The position numbers were made by a program, and so were the translations under genes. 35,491 bases of DNA from Firmicutes bacterium ADurb.Bin300 (lineage in GTDB: Bacteria; Bacillota; Clostridia; Oscillospirales; Acutalibacteraceae). The notes under the pieces were generated by a model. The model saw nothing but the letters and a program-made list of their open reading frames with translations. It made no database searches and was not told where the DNA came from. Each line of letters begins with the position of its first letter. Position 1 is the first letter of the stretch. Positions 8,366 through 16,286 of the stretch are shown here, piece by piece. The stretch is from contig MWBL01000016.1 of the NCBI GenBank assembly GCA_002069015.1, positions 1 through 35,491 of the forward strand. The letters are read 5' to 3'.

Positions 8366-9577
8366 CTAATTCTCGATAAAATGCGCCATTAAGGTGTGAC
8401 CAACCTTTATAAGCCTTCCGGCTTCTTTTGCCGTTTTTTCATTAAATGTCCTGACATTGCTGCACTTTTCATCCTTTTTATGATAAATCATGTAGGGAAC
8501 AGGGTCGCTTGCATGGGTTAATGTGACTATAGGGGTAGGATGGTCGGGAAGAGCCAATATTTTGTAATCATCATATTCTTCCAATCCTTCAATCAGTATT
8601 TTAAGGACTTTTTCATCAATCAGCTCTATTGAGCGAACCTTGTTCTCAGGTTCGTTTCTGTGTCCGCACTCATCGGGAGCCTCAATATGAATATAAGCAA
8701 GATCGCAGCCGTTTTTCAGCTCTGAAAGCGCTTGATATGCCTTGCCTTCAAAGTTCGTATCCAAATACCCTGTGGCGCCTTCAACGTCGGGGGCATTCAT
8801 TCCGGCACTTTTGGCTATGCCCTTTAGAAGGTCAACGGCAGAAATTACGCTCGCCTTAAGAGCAAATTTATCGTAAAATGAAGGAAGTGAAGGTTTGGTG
8901 CCCTCTCCCCAAAGCCAAATTGAATTTGCAGGGCGCTTGCCCTCTCTTTTTCGCCGTAAGTTGACCGGATGGTCTTTAAGAAGCTCAAAGCTTTCCCTCA
9001 TCATTTTTATAAGCTCCCCGGCGTTCTCACTCTTTGAGAGGAAATTTGTAATTGCTTTTCCGGTAATATCATGGGGAGGAGTTAAATTTCCCACTTCAAG
9101 AGTACCATTGTGCCAAATAAGGCAATGGCGATAGCTGACACCGCTGTAAAATTTAAATTTTTCGTTCCCGAAATGATTTTGAACCGACTGAATAATCTGT
9201 GCGGCGTCATCCGACGATATATCGCCTGCGCTGTAATCAACCATAGTCTTTTTGTCATAATCAGAATCATCGGAGAGGGTAACGGTATTGCAGCGAAAAA
9301 CTATATCAGAATCGAGCATCTCTGCCCCGATGCTTACCGCTTCAAGAGGGGCGCGACCTGTATAATTTTCAGCAGGGTCATAACCTAAAACACTCATATT
9401 GGCAATGTCGCTGCCCGGTTTTAATCCGTCTGCGACAGTCTTTACAAGTCCCACCTCGCCTTTAGAGGCGAGTTTGTCAAGAAGAGGCTTTTTTGCAAGC
9501 TCCATAGGGGTTTTTCCGTTTAATGCAGGTACGGGATAATCGGCCATTCCGTCGTATAATAAGACTACATATTTCAA
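8366..9577 (-). CDS. Cofactor-independent phosphoglycerate mutase-like protein (ApgM / proposed homoserine kinase family)
   Basis: The 403-residue product is an alkaline-phosphatase-superfamily enzyme of the archaeal-type ApgM branch: VVLLYDGMADYP, GKTPMELAKKP, KPGSDIANMSVLGYDP, YTGRAPLEA, IHIEAPDECGHRNEP and LPDHPTP (metal Asp/His). A bacterial subgroup of this family is catalogued as a proposed homoserine kinase because it occurs with threonine genes in genomes lacking thrB. Here it immediately precedes metY, whose substrate derives from homoserine, which favours that reading over a glycolytic role. Both remain possible; no activity can be read from sequence. It starts at ATG 9577 and has its own strong promoter. 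Confidence 0.85.
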   Translation of the reverse strand: MKYVVLLYDGMADYPVPALNGKTPMELAKKPLLDKLASKGEVGLVKTVADGLKPGSDIANMSVLGYDPAENYTGRAPLEAVSIGAEMLDSDIVFRCNTVTLSDDSDYDKKTMVDYSAGDISSDDAAQIIQSVQNHFGNEKFKFYSGVSYRHCLIWHNGTLEVGNLTPPHDITGKAITNFLSKSENAGELIKMMRESFELLKDHPVNLRRKREGKRPANSIWLWGEGTKPSLPSFYDKFALKASVISAVDLLKGIAKSAGMNAPDVEGATGYLDTNFEGKAYQALSELKNGCDLAYIHIEAPDECGHRNEPENKVRSIELIDEKVLKILIEGLEEYDDYKILALPDHPTPIVTLTHASDPVPYMIYHKKDEKCSNVRTFNEKTAKEAGRLIKVGHTLMAHFIEN

Positions 9578-9609
9578 CTGTTTATTCCTCTTTTTTACAA
9601 ATTTAAATA

Positions 9610-9638
9610 ATAATACAATGCCGCAGGAGCATTGTCAA
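9610..9638 (-). promoter_or_regulatory. Sigma-A promoter for apgM-like gene, metY and GH18 genes
   Basis: On the minus strand TTGACA (9638-9633), 17 bases, TATTAT (9615-9610). The -35 is perfect and the -10 is 5 of 6 with ideal spacing. It lies about 33 bases upstream of the apgM start codon. Confidence 0.8.
9615..9635. promoter_or_regulatory. Inverted repeat inside the apgM promoter (candidate operator)
   Basis: ACAATGC (9615-9621) and GCATTGT (9629-9635) are perfect 7-bp arms around a 7-base centre, spanning the promoter spacer and touching both hexamers. The placement is ideal for a repressor that blocks polymerase. The regulator is unknown. Confidence 0.45.
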
Positions 9639-9657
9639 TTCCAAAGAGATAAAATCA

Positions 9658-9686
9658 TTGACAAGCAAAACTATTTAATTTAATAT
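9658..9686 (+). promoter_or_regulatory. Sigma-A promoter for the sugar isomerase gene
   Basis: TTGACA (9658-9663), 17 bases, TAATAT (9681-9686). It lies about 33 bases upstream of the gene and runs back-to-back with the apgM promoter, 19 bases away. Confidence 0.8.
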
Positions 9687-9718
9687 ATATGTGAAAATAA
9701 TTCAAAAGGGGAACTGAT

Positions 9719-10537
9719 ATGAAGCTGCCTATTGCTCTTCAGCTTTACTCTATAAGAAATATTGCGGAAAATAACTTTGCCGAAGCCCTTTTGGAAACGA
9801 AAAAACTCGGGTATGACGCAGTCGAATATGCCGGATTTTTCGGTATTTCCCCGAACGAAGTAAAAAAAATGACCGAAGACGCGGGACTCGCTCCGGTCAG
9901 TGCACATGTGCCTTATTACGATATGCTAAGGGAGCCTGAAAAGGTTATGTCCGATTGTGCAGCTGCCGGGTGCTGTTATGTCGCAGTACCTTATCTTACC
10001 CCGGAATGCAGACCCGGAAGCGAGGGGTTTAGTGAAACGCTCAAGGGAATTGCAAAAATTGCACGAGCCGCAAAAAGTGCGGGGCTTACATTGCTATATC
10101 ACAATCACGATTTTGAGTTTATGAGAATAAACGGCGAATATGCCCTTGATATACTCTATAATACTGTCCCCGCGGATTTGCTTATGACTGAAATCGATAC
10201 CTGTTGGGTAAAAGTAGGCGGCGAAAATCCCGCAGAGTATATAAAAAAGTATACAGGGAGAACCCCTTTGGTGCATCTTAAGGATTATGTCAGTTCAGGT
10301 AAAGGCGGGAAAATGTATAAGCTAATAGGGATAGATGATGACGATAATGAAAAGGCATCAGACTTTGAATTCAGACCGATAGGATATGGTTGTCAGAATT
10401 TCAGCGAGATTATAAAAGCTTCGGAAAATGCGGGAAGTGAATGGGTAGTAGTCGAGCAGGACGAACCCTCCTCCGGCAAAACTTCGCTGGAGTGTGCAAA
10501 AATGAGTATAGATTGGCTTAAAAACAATATTACTTAA
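9719..10537 (+). CDS. Sugar phosphate isomerase/epimerase family protein (xylose isomerase-like TIM barrel)
   Basis: The 272-residue product belongs to the AP endonuclease 2 / xylose isomerase-like barrel family (COG1082), typical of sugar and inositol catabolism. Visible markers are IALQLYSIR at the start, YDAVEYAGFFG, SAHVPYYD, the metal-site motif YHNHDFEF, EIDTCWVKVGGENP, PLVHLKDY and VVEQDEPS near the end. These supply the usual Glu, Asp, His and Glu metal ligands. AAGGGGAA precedes the ATG. It is transcribed alone from its own promoter, and the next gene is convergent 15 bases away. The substrate cannot be named. Members range from keto-inositol dehydratases to hexulose epimerases. Confidence 0.85.
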   Translation: MKLPIALQLYSIRNIAENNFAEALLETKKLGYDAVEYAGFFGISPNEVKKMTEDAGLAPVSAHVPYYDMLREPEKVMSDCAAAGCCYVAVPYLTPECRPGSEGFSETLKGIAKIARAAKSAGLTLLYHNHDFEFMRINGEYALDILYNTVPADLLMTEIDTCWVKVGGENPAEYIKKYTGRTPLVHLKDYVSSGKGGKMYKLIGIDDDDNEKASDFEFRPIGYGCQNFSEIIKASENAGSEWVVVEQDEPSSGKTSLECAKMSIDWLKNNIT

Positions 10538-10552
10538 AGCCGCCGCTTTTAA

Positions 10553-11770
10553 TCAGTTCATCATTGTAATTTGTTCGTCAAATAATCCGTCCGCTTTTTG
10601 CTTGGCTTTATGTTCCGCAAGACGGACGGAAATTTTATCGGCGGGATTGAGTAAATGGCTTACCGAAACATCATGGTTAAGGGTGTCAACTATATACGAT
10701 AAATACTTGCTCATATCAACCTCACAGTACCATTCCCGAGAAAGAAGGTCCGGATTGCGGTAAACGAGGTTTGTGGTGAACACCTTCGTAAATATGCCCG
10801 CTTCATATGCCTCATCAAAGGTTTTAAGACCGTTGCAAAAAAGTCCGAAGCTTGTACAGATAAATATTCGGTTTGCATTATGCTCTTTTAGTTTGCCTGC
10901 GACCTCGAGCATTGAATCACCGGAAGAAATCATATCATCAATAACGAGGCAGTCCTTTCCGTCAAGATTTGCCCCTAAGTATTCATGTGCCAATATAGGG
11001 TTTCTTCCCTGAACAACGCGTGAATAATCGCGTCGTTTATAAAACATACCTAACTGTAGACCCAGCACGGTTGAATAATAAATGCATCGGCTCATTCCGC
11101 CTTCGTCAGGAGATATTATCGTAAGGTGTTCGGGGTCAAATCTGATATTAGGGACATTTTTCGTAAGAGCTTTTACCATTTGATAAGTAGGCTGAACATT
11201 TTCAAAGCCCTTTAGAGGAATAGCATTCTGGACGCGCGGATCGTGCGCATCGAATGTAATTATATTTTCAACGCCCATACGACAAAGCTCCTGAAGAGAT
11301 ATTGCACAGTCAAGCGACTCTCTCCCGGAGCGTTTATGCTGCCTGCCCTCATAAAGCATAGGCATAATAACAGTAATTCTTCTTGCCTTTCCACCAATTG
11401 CGGATATAGCTCTTTTCAGGTTAGCAAAATGGTCGTCGGGACTCATAAAGTATTCTTTACCGTACATCAAAAATGAAATACCGTAATTGAACATATCACA
11501 AACTATAAAAATATCATAACCGCGAACACTTTCATGTATAACAGCTTTACCTTCGCCCGTACCGAAACGGTTAAAGGTAACGTCAATTATGTATGAGCTT
11601 TTCTGATAACCTGAAAACGCCAAATTTGATTTGTGCTCACTGTCGCGAGCTTCTCTCCAGTTGACAATATACCTGTCAACTTTTTTACATATATCCTCGC
11701 AACCGGGGAGAGCGATTATTCCCAACGGACCGAATGGGATAGTGTTTAGCTCATCTGAAATCTCGGCCAC
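10553..11770 (-). CDS. prs: Ribose-phosphate diphosphokinase (PRPP synthetase), long divergent form
   Basis: PRPP synthetase makes phosphoribosyl pyrophosphate for purine, pyrimidine, His, Trp and NAD synthesis. The 405-residue product has the two-domain fold: VTVIMPMLYEGRQHKRSGRESLDC matches the flexible loop/ATP region only in spirit, then ITFDAHDPRVQNAIP, TIISPDEGGM, and the PRPP-binding loop LVIDDMISSGDSM. It is about 90 residues longer than the usual ~315, with an N-terminal extension (GPLGIIALPGCEDICKKVDRYIVNWRE), a 40-residue C-terminal tail, and SSGDS in place of the common DTGGT. Similar long forms occur in Clostridia. GTG at 11770 is the start, with AAGGAGG upstream. It stands alone between convergent and same-strand neighbours. 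Confidence 0.85.
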   Translation of the reverse strand: MAEISDELNTIPFGPLGIIALPGCEDICKKVDRYIVNWREARDSEHKSNLAFSGYQKSSYIIDVTFNRFGTGEGKAVIHESVRGYDIFIVCDMFNYGISFLMYGKEYFMSPDDHFANLKRAISAIGGKARRITVIMPMLYEGRQHKRSGRESLDCAISLQELCRMGVENIITFDAHDPRVQNAIPLKGFENVQPTYQMVKALTKNVPNIRFDPEHLTIISPDEGGMSRCIYYSTVLGLQLGMFYKRRDYSRVVQGRNPILAHEYLGANLDGKDCLVIDDMISSGDSMLEVAGKLKEHNANRIFICTSFGLFCNGLKTFDEAYEAGIFTKVFTTNLVYRNPDLLSREWYCEVDMSKYLSYIVDTLNHDVSVSHLLNPADKISVRLAEHKAKQKADGLFDEQITMMN

Positions 11771-11890
11771 TTTTCTACCTCCTTGGCTATTTTCATTCCC
11801 ACAATAAGAATTGTATTATCATTCTACTACATTTTGCGTTTTTTTCAAGGAGAAATCCATATTTAGTTATTTGTTTTTTTAAAAAACCTG

Positions 11891-12112
11891 TTAAAGAGAA
11901 AAATCCTCCTTCGAAAACTCGGGTTTTTCCGGTTTTTGACGAGGTTCTCTTTTTAACGGGTCATATTTATACTTTCTGCACCTTGAATTTAATAGCATTA
12001 CTCCTTTTTTAATACAAAGTACATTTGTGCCGTCAGCAGTTGTTCTGCCGTATGTGCAATATCGGCACTGCGGGGGTATTCGTAATTCGGATGGGCTGTT
12101 CAACTTCATCAT
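11891..12112 (-). CDS. Small conserved Cys-containing protein of unknown function
   Basis: The 73-residue product has four cysteines arranged C-x2-C (CRYC) and two later single Cys (VLCIKKG, SRCRKYKYDPLKR), a pattern suggesting a small zinc-binding module. The C-terminal tail is charged and proline-rich (KREPRQKPEKPE). I recognise the CxxC ... CxKxG ... CRKxKYDPLKR layout from uncharacterised proteins in Clostridia. ATG 12112 follows AAAGGGA. It lies 21 bases downstream of ylbJ and is probably cotranscribed. The function is unknown. Confidence 0.75.
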   Translation of the reverse strand: MMKLNSPSELRIPPQCRYCTYGRTTADGTNVLCIKKGVMLLNSRCRKYKYDPLKREPRQKPEKPEFSKEDFSL

Positions 12113-12133
12113 TCCCTTTCATTAGGGTATATT

Positions 12134-13189
12134 TTACCACTTCTCTCTTTTATTTTCAACATCCAAAATAAAAACCGCGCACATAAGAATAAGTAAAACG
12201 GATGCAGGTGTCGAAAAAGCAGAAAAAGCAATTTTATCAGGAATAATGGTTGAAGTGTCGGAGCTTATGTTAAATATATTCAGTATCTGTGAACAGATAA
12301 ATGCCGATATAGCGGCACAAAGAAGTCTGAAAGTCAGCAGTTTTTTTATTTTTACCCCGCATTCATCCGCGTATGGTTTTATTTGACAGATAACCGCTAT
12401 TCCTCCGAATGATAATAACGCCGCCAGCACGGGAAGGGGTAATACACCGGCGCAGGCGCGGCTTCCCGTAGAGATTTCGAGAATTCCTTTAAGAACAGCC
12501 GAATAGTAAGCGGTTATCCCAAGCGCATCCATAAGACCCGCAATACAGGAAAATGTAAGCACCCAACCGGCCACGCCGATAATTGATTTGGAAGCCTCCG
12601 AAACTGCCGAGGTAAATGCGTTTTTCTTAAAGAGATTAAAGTCAACAGTATTTTTTGACTTCTCTCCTTCAGACAAAAATCGCAAGACAATTCCGATTAT
12701 CAAAGAGCTTAAGGCAACTGAAAAGAAAAGTACTATTCCGAGTGTTTTGTTTTTGAGCATCCCCGTTCCAACCGCAGTTATAATGAATGCGGGACCGCCG
12801 TTTACCGCAAAAAGCATCAGTCTTTCCGCTTCGTTTTGATTAATTTCATTTTTACGGAAAAGAGAGGCTGTTGTCATAGCACCGACAGGATAGCCTCCGA
12901 TAAGCCCCATTAATATTGCCGGTAATGCGTTTTCATTCAGGTTAAACAGGAAGCGCAAAATAAAAGAGCATCCTTTTGCAAGAGGCTTTAATGCGCCGCT
13001 GTTAACTATGTAAGCGGACAAAACCAAAAAAGGGAACAATGACGGTAAAAGAGTTTGTAATGTTAAAGCAATTCCGTCTCTGATTCCGCTTGCAGCCTCT
13101 TGTGAATAAAATAAGAGTCCGAGTGCGGCTATTATAATAATTATTATTTTTGGTACATCTTTTAGTATCGATTCCGTCGTATTTTTCAT
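12134..13189 (-). CDS. ylbJ: Sporulation integral membrane protein YlbJ-like (nucleoside-recognition/Gate domain)
   Basis: The 351-residue hydrophobic protein has about eight membrane segments, with two internally related halves. Recognisable parts are LTLQTLLPSLFPFLVLSAYIV, GGYPVGA (Gate motif), FAVNGGPAFIITAVGTGML and a second-half LLSFGGIAVICQ. YlbJ in Bacillus is a sigma-E-dependent membrane protein needed for spore heat resistance. GGAG lies before ATG 13189. It diverges from yqfC, another sporulation gene, across a short shared upstream region. Related Gate-domain transporters exist, so the symbol is moderately rather than fully certain. Confidence 0.82.
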   Translation of the reverse strand: MKNTTESILKDVPKIIIIIIAALGLLFYSQEAASGIRDGIALTLQTLLPSLFPFLVLSAYIVNSGALKPLAKGCSFILRFLFNLNENALPAILMGLIGGYPVGAMTTASLFRKNEINQNEAERLMLFAVNGGPAFIITAVGTGMLKNKTLGIVLFFSVALSSLIIGIVLRFLSEGEKSKNTVDFNLFKKNAFTSAVSEASKSIIGVAGWVLTFSCIAGLMDALGITAYYSAVLKGILEISTGSRACAGVLPLPVLAALLSFGGIAVICQIKPYADECGVKIKKLLTFRLLCAAISAFICSQILNIFNISSDTSTIIPDKIAFSAFSTPASVLLILMCAVFILDVENKREKW

Positions 13190-13267
13190 AATATCTCCAA
13201 AAAAATGTGTCTTTCCGTAATATCTATGCTAAGTCAAACAGTAAATATTATAACGGAGATGATATGC

Positions 13268-13516
13268 GTGAGAAAAAAAGATATGGAAGACGGACTTGTG
13301 ACGTTTCGAAGCTCGACAATCGAATTAAACGAAAACCGCTCCGCTGTTATAGACGGCTGTAAATTTATTATAAATTACGACGAAAACGGTATTGAGCTAA
13401 AGCTAAATCAAATTTGTGTAAGATTTACGGGACGCGACCTTGTAATGTCGTCGCTGATTTACGGTCAAGCGGTTATAACAGGGGAGATTTGCGGTATTGA
13501 ATTTTTCAGCGTATGA
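13268..13516 (+). CDS. yqfC: Sporulation protein YqfC
   Basis: The 82-residue product matches the YqfC family: FRSSTIELNENRSAVIDGCKFIINYDENGIELKLNQICVRFTGRDL, then IYGQAVITGEICGIEFF. YqfC and YqfD are conserved sigma-E-controlled proteins in endospore formers, acting with the SpoIIIAH/SpoIIQ-era mother-cell programme; the molecular role is unclear. I choose GTG 13268 because CGGAG at 13254-13258 is nine bases upstream, whereas ATG 13259 abuts that site. The upstream open frame to 13205 lacks a ribosome-binding site. Its stop codon overlaps the area just before yqfD. Confidence 0.85.
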   Translation: MRKKDMEDGLVTFRSSTIELNENRSAVIDGCKFIINYDENGIELKLNQICVRFTGRDLVMSSLIYGQAVITGEICGIEFFSV

Positions 13517-13524
13517 GGTGTAAT

Positions 13525-14691
13525 ATGTTTTTAATAAAATTATTAAGACTTTTTTTAGGATATGTTGAATTTACGGCTACCGACGGCTTCAGTGAAAGAT
13601 TTATAAATTTGTGCTCTCGCGAAAATATATTGCTTTGGAATATTGCCTATAAAGAAAGCTCGCTTACGGCATGCATAAAAGCTAAAGATTATAAGCGCAT
13701 AAGAAGGCCTGCAAAAAATTCGGGCATGCATGTCAGAATTAAGCGTAAAAGAGGACTCCCTTTCGTTACTTTCAGACATAAAGCCCGCGTAGGGTTAGCG
13801 GTGGGTTTTATTGTATTGTTGATATTTGTCTGCTTTATGTCCTTAATAATCTGGGAAATCGAGGTTGTCGGGAATGTTGGAATAAGCTCCGAAAAAATAC
13901 TTGAAATTATAAATGACGAAGGCATAAAGATAGGCACATTTAAGGGTAGTATAGATGCAACTTCGGTAGAAAAAAATTCTCTTTCAAGACTTCCCGGGAT
14001 TTCCTGGCTTTCGGTTAATATCCTCGGCTCAAAAGTGCAAGTAGAGGTCAGGGAAACACAAAAGGGTCCTGATATTATTGACTTGAAAACACCTGTCAAT
14101 GTAATAGCAAAAAAAGATGGGGTTATTAAAAAAATAGAGGTATATATCGGCAATAAAACGGTAGAAATAAACGAGGCAGTACTAAAAGGGGATTTGCTTA
14201 TCAGCGGCGTTACCGTAAATAAAGACAATACGGAGGTCCTTCGTCATGCAGACGGAAAAGTATTTGCCGAAACAAAAACCGTTTTGTATGGTAAAGCCGA
14301 GATGCTTTATAATGAGCAAATCATCTCTACTTCGAAAAGCGTTTATTACGTAAACTTCTTTTCTCTTAAAATTCCATTATGTCTTAGAGGAGATAATTTT
14401 TTTTCCACAGATATTATGGTTAAGGGGAAAAAGTCAATTTTACCAATAGGAATAACAAGAGCCGTTCGCTATGAATATTCAGAGCCGGGTAGCGGACATA
14501 CTCGAATTCGGGCACAACTGCTTTGCTTGCTTTCCCTTGTTGAATCCGAAAGAAAAGAACTTGAGGAGCTTGAAAGAAGCGGCGTTTCACGCTCGGTTAT
14601 GCAGTCTGAAGCATCGGTAACAATAAAGGGTGAATACAAGGGAATCGAAAATATTGCCGAGCAAAGAGAAATATATGTGGAGGAAAAATAA
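13525..14691 (+). CDS. yqfD: Sporulation protein YqfD
   Basis: The 388-residue product is a single-span membrane protein. After FLGYVEFTATDGFSERFINLCSRENILLWNI comes a basic stretch, then one transmembrane helix at about residues 90-112, and a long extracytoplasmic domain. That domain begins with a POTRA-like part (WEIEVVGNVGISSEKILEIINDEGIKIGTF, then SWLSVNILGSKVQVEVRE) and an mRNA-style RTX-free beta region. YqfD is a mother-cell sporulation protein. ATG 13525 with GAGGTG upstream gives the family N-terminus; an alternative ATG at 13513 overlaps the yqfC stop. Confidence 0.9.
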   Translation: MFLIKLLRLFLGYVEFTATDGFSERFINLCSRENILLWNIAYKESSLTACIKAKDYKRIRRPAKNSGMHVRIKRKRGLPFVTFRHKARVGLAVGFIVLLIFVCFMSLIIWEIEVVGNVGISSEKILEIINDEGIKIGTFKGSIDATSVEKNSLSRLPGISWLSVNILGSKVQVEVRETQKGPDIIDLKTPVNVIAKKDGVIKKIEVYIGNKTVEINEAVLKGDLLISGVTVNKDNTEVLRHADGKVFAETKTVLYGKAEMLYNEQIISTSKSVYYVNFFSLKIPLCLRGDNFFSTDIMVKGKKSILPIGITRAVRYEYSEPGSGHTRIRAQLLCLLSLVESERKELEELERSGVSRSVMQSEASVTIKGEYKGIENIAEQREIYVEEK

Positions 14692-14731
14692 TAATATTTA
14701 AATATAAAATTATTTGTGTTATTTTAGTGAC

Positions 14732-14760
14732 TTTAAACAAAATATATGATAGAATATAAT
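14732..14760 (+). promoter_or_regulatory. Candidate sigma-A promoter for phoH
   Basis: TTTAAA (14732-14737), 17 bases, TATAAT (14755-14760). The -10 is perfect and the -35 is 4 of 6. It lies in the 118-base AT-rich gap between yqfD and phoH and would give the phoH-ybeY-era block vegetative expression independent of the sporulation genes upstream. Confidence 0.6.
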
Positions 14761-14809
14761 ATAAAAAAAATAATATTTTGAATTGAAAAATAATGTATGG
14801 CGGTTTTAT

Positions 14810-15787
14810 ATGTTTGAAAAAGTAGTCAGTTTGGACAGGCTCGAACAAGCCGTTTCACTTTTCGGCAGTTTTGATGAAAATGTAAAGATAGTAGAAAGAG
14901 CTTTTAATGTTGATGTTGTTACAAGAGGCTCGGAAATGAAAATCATCGGCGATGTCGAGGATGTTTCAAAAGCGGGACGAGCTTTTGAAGGACTCTTGAT
15001 TTTAATTAACAAGGGCGAGGCGCTTACCGAGCAAAATGTGCGATATGTAATCTCTCTTGTCAACGAGGGAAACGAAGATAAGGTTTCGGATATTGGCGGA
15101 GATTGCGTTTGTATAACCAGCAAGGGAAAGCCCATTAAACCAAAAACCTTAGGTCAAAAGAAATATGTTGAGGCAATCAAGTCAAACACTGTTGTTTTCG
15201 GCGTGGGTCCCGCAGGCACCGGCAAAACCTATCTTGCAGTAGCCCTGGCAGTCACGGCTTTTCGCAACAAGAATGTAAACAGGATTATTCTTACAAGACC
15301 TGCGGTTGAGGCAGGTGAAAAGCTTGGATTTCTTCCGGGAGATTTGCAAAGTAAGGTCGACCCCTATCTTCGCCCTCTTTACGATGCTTTGTTTGATATG
15401 CTTGGCGCAGAAAGCTTTCAAAAACATCAGGAACGCGGAAGCATTGAGGTTGCGCCGCTTGCCTATATGCGGGGCAGAACACTTGATGACAGCTTCATTA
15501 TACTCGATGAAGCTCAAAATACCACACCCGAGCAAATGAAAATGTTTCTTACACGTATGGGCTTTAATTCAAAAATAGTAGTAACCGGTGATATTACGCA
15601 GATTGACCTTCCGGACGGAAAACGCTCGGGTCTTGTAGAGGTTATAAAAATTCTTAAAAAAGTCGAGGATATCCAAACAATTACATTTACTCAAAAGGAT
15701 ATCGTAAGACATAAACTGGTACAGGATATTGTAAAAGCATATGAAAAATATGAGGAGGTAAAAAAGAGGAATGAACGAAAAGGTTAA
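14810..15787 (+). CDS. phoH: PhoH family P-loop ATPase
   Basis: The 325-residue product has an N-terminal KH-like region (ERAFNVDVVTRGSEMKIIG) and a PhoH ATPase domain. The Walker A GPAGTGKT is at 133-140, followed by the LTRPAVEAGEKLGFLPG signature, LAYMRGRTLDDSFIILDEAQNTT (Walker B) and GDITQIDLP. PhoH/PhoL proteins are cytoplasmic ATPases linked to RNA metabolism, nearly always upstream of ybeY. ATG 14810 is chosen over TTG 14783 because GGCGG lies at sensible spacing. The ybeY start lies inside its last codons (17-base overlap). The pgpH/yqfF gene, usual between phoH and ybeY in many Firmicutes, is absent. Confidence 0.93.
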   Translation: MFEKVVSLDRLEQAVSLFGSFDENVKIVERAFNVDVVTRGSEMKIIGDVEDVSKAGRAFEGLLILINKGEALTEQNVRYVISLVNEGNEDKVSDIGGDCVCITSKGKPIKPKTLGQKKYVEAIKSNTVVFGVGPAGTGKTYLAVALAVTAFRNKNVNRIILTRPAVEAGEKLGFLPGDLQSKVDPYLRPLYDALFDMLGAESFQKHQERGSIEVAPLAYMRGRTLDDSFIILDEAQNTTPEQMKMFLTRMGFNSKIVVTGDITQIDLPDGKRSGLVEVIKILKKVEDIQTITFTQKDIVRHKLVQDIVKAYEKYEEVKKRNERKG

Positions 15788-16280
15788 AGTCATAATCAGC
15801 AACGAACAAAAAAAAGTTAAAATACCTACCGGAATTCGCATGCTTGTCAGGCGATGCTGTAATGCTATATTAATATACGAAAACTTTGGTAAGTCCGCTG
15901 AAATCAGTGTAACGTTCGTCGATGACGAACGCATACGGGAGCTTAACAGGAGTTATCGAAATATTGACAAGGTTACCGATGTACTTTCCTTTCCTCTTGG
16001 AGAAAACGGCAACTTTGATAAAAACAATGATACAGGAGCTTATATGCTCGGAGATATTGTAATTTCCATAGAGCAAGCAGTCAGTCAGGCTCAGGTCTAC
16101 GGTCATTCCCTTCAAAGGGAAATCGGCTTTCTTACGGTTCATTCCATGCTTCATCTTCTTGGTTACGACCATACCGACGGTGGACTGCAAACTGTTCATA
16201 TGCGTGAAAAAGAGGAGCTTGTGCTTACTAATTTAGGTCTGAAAAAGAACGACAGTTATTATATAGAAGAGGACGAATAA
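15771..16280 (+). CDS. ybeY: Endoribonuclease YbeY (rRNA maturation factor)
   Basis: YbeY is a zinc-dependent ribonuclease needed for 16S rRNA 3' end processing and ribosome quality control. The 169-residue product shows the family pattern: EISVTFVDDERIRELNRSYR, TDVLSFPL, LGDIVIS and the zinc triad in VHSMLHLLGYDH (H-x3-H-x5-H). Length is normal. AGGAGG lies before ATG 15771 inside phoH, so translation is coupled. The dgkA gene follows after 6 bases. Confidence 0.95.
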   Translation: MNEKVKVIISNEQKKVKIPTGIRMLVRRCCNAILIYENFGKSAEISVTFVDDERIRELNRSYRNIDKVTDVLSFPLGENGNFDKNNDTGAYMLGDIVISIEQAVSQAQVYGHSLQREIGFLTVHSMLHLLGYDHTDGGLQTVHMREKEELVLTNLGLKKNDSYYIEEDE

Positions 16281-16286
16281 TATATA

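Noticed and set aside
10535-10552. AAAGC-CGCC-GCTTT as a terminator between the isomerase and prs genes
   Set aside because: The stem is only 5 bp, overlaps the stop codon and has no real T run.
13217-13242. Sigma-E promoter for yqfC (GTAATAT ... CAAACAGT)
   Set aside because: Spacing is about 11 bases instead of 13-15 and the -10 matches poorly, although sporulation control is expected.
15182-15535. 117-codon open frame on the minus strand inside phoH
   Set aside because: A shadow of conserved PhoH coding sequence; its translation has no family features.
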